Assembly (NCBI GenBank): GCA_903913175.1 | Contig: CAIWKF010000120.1 | Location: 1 to 10,959 of the forward strand | Source: Candidatus Staskawiczbacteria bacterium | Lineage (GTDB): Bacteria; Patescibacteriota; Minisyncoccia; Minisyncoccales; Staskawiczbacteraceae | DNA: 10,959 nt | Reading direction: 5' to 3' | Shown here: piece by piece, positions 7,079 to 10,959 of the stretch | How positions within the stretch are numbered: the first letter of the stretch is position 1 | Layout: every line of letters starts with the position of its first letter | Notes under the pieces: model-generated | Seen by the model: only the letters and a program-made list of their open reading frames with translations | Databases searched by the model: none | What the model was told of the DNA's origin: nothing | Made by a program: the position numbers and the translations under genes

Positions 7079-7091
7079 ATCTGTGTAAAAT

Positions 7092-7118
7092 CCCAATTTT
7101 TTTGTAAAAAAAATTGAG
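7092..7118 (-). terminator. Terminator-like hairpin after 5S rRNA
   Basis: On the minus strand, CTCAATTTTTTT pairs with AAAAAAATTGGG around a short loop, followed by only ATTTTA. It could end the 23S-5S transcript. Its 5' arm overlaps the sequence that can pair with the 5S upstream flank, so the terminator hairpin and the 5S precursor stem compete. The weak T-tract lowers confidence. Confidence 0.45.
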
Positions 7119-7243
7119 TGCTCTGGTGGCAACTACCTACTTTCGCCTTGCGACTATCATCGGCCTTGAGGCATTTCACTTCTGTGTTCGGAATGGGAAC
7201 AGGTGGGACAACCTCAGTATAATTGCCACCGGAAAACTCAATT
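7112..7243 (-). repeat. Complementary flanks of 5S rRNA (precursor stem)
   Basis: 7236-7243 (ACTCAATT) and 7112-7119 (AATTGAGT) are perfect 8-bp complements immediately outside the 5S. Together with helix I they form a stem of about 19 bp with three unpaired or wobble positions, probably recognised during 5S maturation. The 5' part also has a competing 7-bp pairing: CACCGGA (7227-7233) with TCCGGTG (7245-7251). Confidence 0.65.
7122..7233 (-). rRNA. rrf: 5S ribosomal RNA
   Basis: The minus strand contains GTCCCACCTGTTCCCATTCC, then GAACACAGAAGTGAAATGCC and GGCCGATGATAGT, the conserved loop B, C and helix III-IV elements of bacterial 5S. The ends GGTGGCAA and TTGCCACC form helix I. Length is about 110 nt; the exact ends are estimated to within a few bases. 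It is transcribed after the 23S, about 160 nt downstream, on the same transcript. The ends extend into a further complementary flank (see the repeat at 7112-7243). Confidence 0.96.
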
Positions 7244-7254
7244 CTCCGGTGAAA

Positions 7255-7275
7255 CCCGCCACAAATTATGGCGGG
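7255..7275 (-). other. GC-rich hairpin in the 23S-5S spacer
   Basis: CCCGCCA (7255-7261) and TGGCGGG (7269-7275) form a perfect 7-bp stem with a 7-nt loop in an otherwise AT-rich spacer. On the transcribed strand it is followed by only TTT, so it is more likely a processing landmark than a terminator. There is no tRNA in this spacer (7234-7392). Confidence 0.55.
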
Positions 7276-7299
7276 CGTATTTATCTAATTTAAATTCAA

Positions 7300-7349
7300 A
7301 ATAAGTTCACAAACATAGATTAAATCTGTATCTATTTTGATAACTTACG
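7300..7349 (-). repeat. 3' arm of the 23S rRNA precursor stem
   Basis: This 50-bp stretch downstream of the 23S is the near-exact reverse complement of 10443-10493 upstream of it. The shared core on the plus strand of the upstream copy reads CGTAAGTTAT, then AATAGATACAGATTTAAT, then GAACTTATT, with only a few mismatches and single-base gaps. In the precursor RNA the two arms would form a long duplex, the classical RNase III-type substrate. Confidence 0.85.
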
Positions 7350-7392
7350 TAAAAATGTTATTCCTGATCACTCAAAATAATCTGAGTTAATC

Positions 7393-10375
<2,983 letters not shown>

Positions 10376-10442
10376 ATTAACTCAAAATATTTTTGCAGAA
10401 ATATTCAGTTTTTAACGTTAATCGGAATAATTTTTTTTAAAG

Positions 10443-10493
10443 CGTAAGTTATTAAATAGATACAGATTTAATGTATCTTTTGATGAACTTATT
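10443..10493 (-). repeat. 5' arm of the 23S rRNA precursor stem
   Basis: This is the reverse-complement partner of 7300-7349, lying about 70 nt before the mature 23S 5' end. Between it and the 23S, GGAATAA (10423-10429) also matches TTATTCC on the other side, so the duplex continues with internal loops. A boxA-like CGCTTTAAA (minus strand, 10443-10435) sits at its 3' edge; that reading is weak. Confidence 0.85.
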
Positions 10494-10683
10494 TTTGTTT
10501 GTATGCATTATTTACCTACTCCAATTAAACCAAGACCCTCGTCAAAATTTAATTGGTTGATAATTGTCAACGTTCTTTCCTAGCTCCCAAAAAAATCATA
10601 ACTACCTCACAAATAAAAACAAAAAATTAAAAATAGAAATTTATTTTTAATTGTGAAATAATTATTTATTTACTTTCTTTTGA
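10494..10683 (-). other. AT-rich leader upstream of 23S, no gene seen
   Basis: I find no 16S 3' end (no GGATCACCTCC), no tRNA and no convincing ORF. The minus strand holds an exact TTGACA (10572-10567) inside the near-palindrome GTTGATAATTGTCAAC (10557-10572), and a 9-bp inverted repeat CCAATTAAA/TTTAATTGG (about 10521-10556). No good -10 sits 16-18 bp after that TTGACA. An alternative, TTGTTT with TATGAT 16 bp on, lies near 10600-10627. The rRNA promoter is probably in this stretch, but I cannot fix it. Confidence 0.35.
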
Positions 10684-10717
10684 TTTTCAAAAAAGAAAAA
10701 CCGCTTTTCAAAGCGGT
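10684..10717 (-). terminator. Intrinsic terminator upstream of the 23S rRNA
   Basis: On the minus strand, ACCGCTT, loop TGAA, AAGCGGT is a perfect 7-bp stem followed by TTTTTCTTTTTT. It points toward the 23S gene, so transcripts from further right should stop here, about 310 bp before the mature 23S. Either the rRNA has its own promoter downstream, or rRNA antitermination overrides this site. Confidence 0.85.
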
Positions 10718-10790
10718 AGTGCTGATATAAAAAAATCAGACTTTTATCCGCTTTTATTATTGGTAATATTTCTTTTTTTATTTATCATGT
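10718..10790 (-). ncRNA. Possible short transcript (about 105 nt with its terminator)
   Basis: A promoter with predicted start near 10790 and the terminator at 10684-10717 bound this stretch with no real gene between. Inside is a CTGAT/ATCAG hairpin just before the terminator. A 14-codon frame (MINKKRNITNNKSG, ATG at 10788 to TAA) starts at about nucleotide +3, so it would be leaderless. It may be a small RNA, a leader peptide, or a meaningless gap between a chance promoter and an old terminator. Confidence 0.3.
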
Positions 10791-10796
10791 ATTAGT

Positions 10797-10825
10797 ATCT
10801 TATTATATTTTTTATTCCGTGTCAA
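10797..10825 (-). promoter_or_regulatory. Promoter with consensus -35 pointing toward the 23S
   Basis: On the minus strand, a perfect TTGACA (10825-10820) is followed after 17 bp by TAAGAT (10802-10797, 4/6). The -35 coincides with the plus-strand TGTCAATAGG that looks like the tip of an insertion-sequence end, so it may be a hybrid promoter made from a mobile-element end and a flanking -10. Confidence 0.5.
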
Positions 10826-10900
10826 TAGGCTGCGCTGGTTTGTAAAGGCTAAATAGAAATGTCATACCTGCCGGCAAAGTAGAAATGTCATACTTGCCGG
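10820..10900. mobile_element. Possible insertion-sequence end with internal repeats
   Basis: The plus strand begins TGTCAATAGG and then carries two 21-bp direct copies of TAGAAATGTCATACnTGCCGG (10854-10874 and 10880-10900, one mismatch, period 26). A TGT tip followed by multiple short repeats containing TAGAAATGTC resembles ends of IS21/IS481-type elements, from memory. No transposase is in the window; it would lie right of 10959 if present. No second end is seen. Confidence 0.35.
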
Positions 10901-10910
10901 ATTTTTTTTG
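10871..10910 (+). terminator. Intrinsic terminator on the plus strand
   Basis: CCGGCAA(A)GTA pairs with TACTTGCCGG, a 10-bp stem with one bulge, followed by ATTTTTTTTG and more T. It is built from parts of the two direct repeats. No plus-strand gene lies upstream in the window, so it may end a short antisense RNA or block transcription entering a mobile element. Confidence 0.6.
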
Positions 10911-10959
10911 TTTTTTATTTTCTTTCAATTGACAATGTTGGCTGTGTTTTATTGATTAA

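Noticed and set aside
7041..7080. AAAGGA Shine-Dalgarno-like site after the mreC promoter, as a possible upstream gene
   Set aside because: The only start behind it gives a four-codon frame, and mreC's own ATG is preceded by an in-frame stop.
10854..10900. CRISPR array start
   Set aside because: There are only two copies of a 21-bp repeat separated by 5 bp; no spacer-sized gaps and no cas genes.

Overview
The window reads as an AT-rich bacterial chromosome segment whose genes all lie on the minus strand. It is most likely from a Candidate Phyla Radiation (Patescibacteria) organism. The clues are low GC with Lys/Asn/Ile-rich proteins, very tight gene spacing, almost no Shine-Dalgarno sequences, an archaeal RibL-like nucleotidyltransferase, and short GC-rich palindromes that sit in frame inside genes as LPAGRQ- and MPARAG-type peptides, which I recall from that group. 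This placement is inference; the 23S rRNA in the window would settle it. UGA is not read as an amino acid in any gene seen here, and stops are TAA and TAG.

Layout in transcription order (right to left). 10400-10959 has no protein gene I can support. It holds a pair of direct repeats that also form a plus-strand terminator, a sequence resembling an insertion-sequence end with an outward -35 box, a minus-strand promoter and terminator about 75 bp apart that could bound a roughly 105-nt RNA, and the 5' leader of the 23S rRNA. 7393-10375 is a complete 23S rRNA gene, followed by a short structured spacer and a 5S rRNA (about 7122-7233). No 16S or tRNA is visible, and a terminator lies upstream of the 23S. 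23S and 5S each carry complementary flanks that can form precursor stems.

A promoter after 5S starts mreC-mreD-pbp2 (6983-3665), the periplasmic and transglycosylation-partner arm of the elongasome, with neither mreB nor rodA adjacent. Next comes a separately promoted 47-aa lysine-rich ORF (3569-3426) with the only strong Shine-Dalgarno in the window, closed by a strong terminator. Then come lysS and asnS, 12 bp apart and probably co-transcribed, a GC-rich hairpin repeat, and the start of a RibL/TagD-type nucleotidyltransferase that runs off the left edge.

The genes are housekeeping: cell-wall elongation, tRNA charging and ribosomal RNA. The points worth a second look are the lysine-rich mini-gene placed before a terminator and lysS, the hairpin at 409-479, the long rRNA processing stems, and the unexplained 10684-10910 region.
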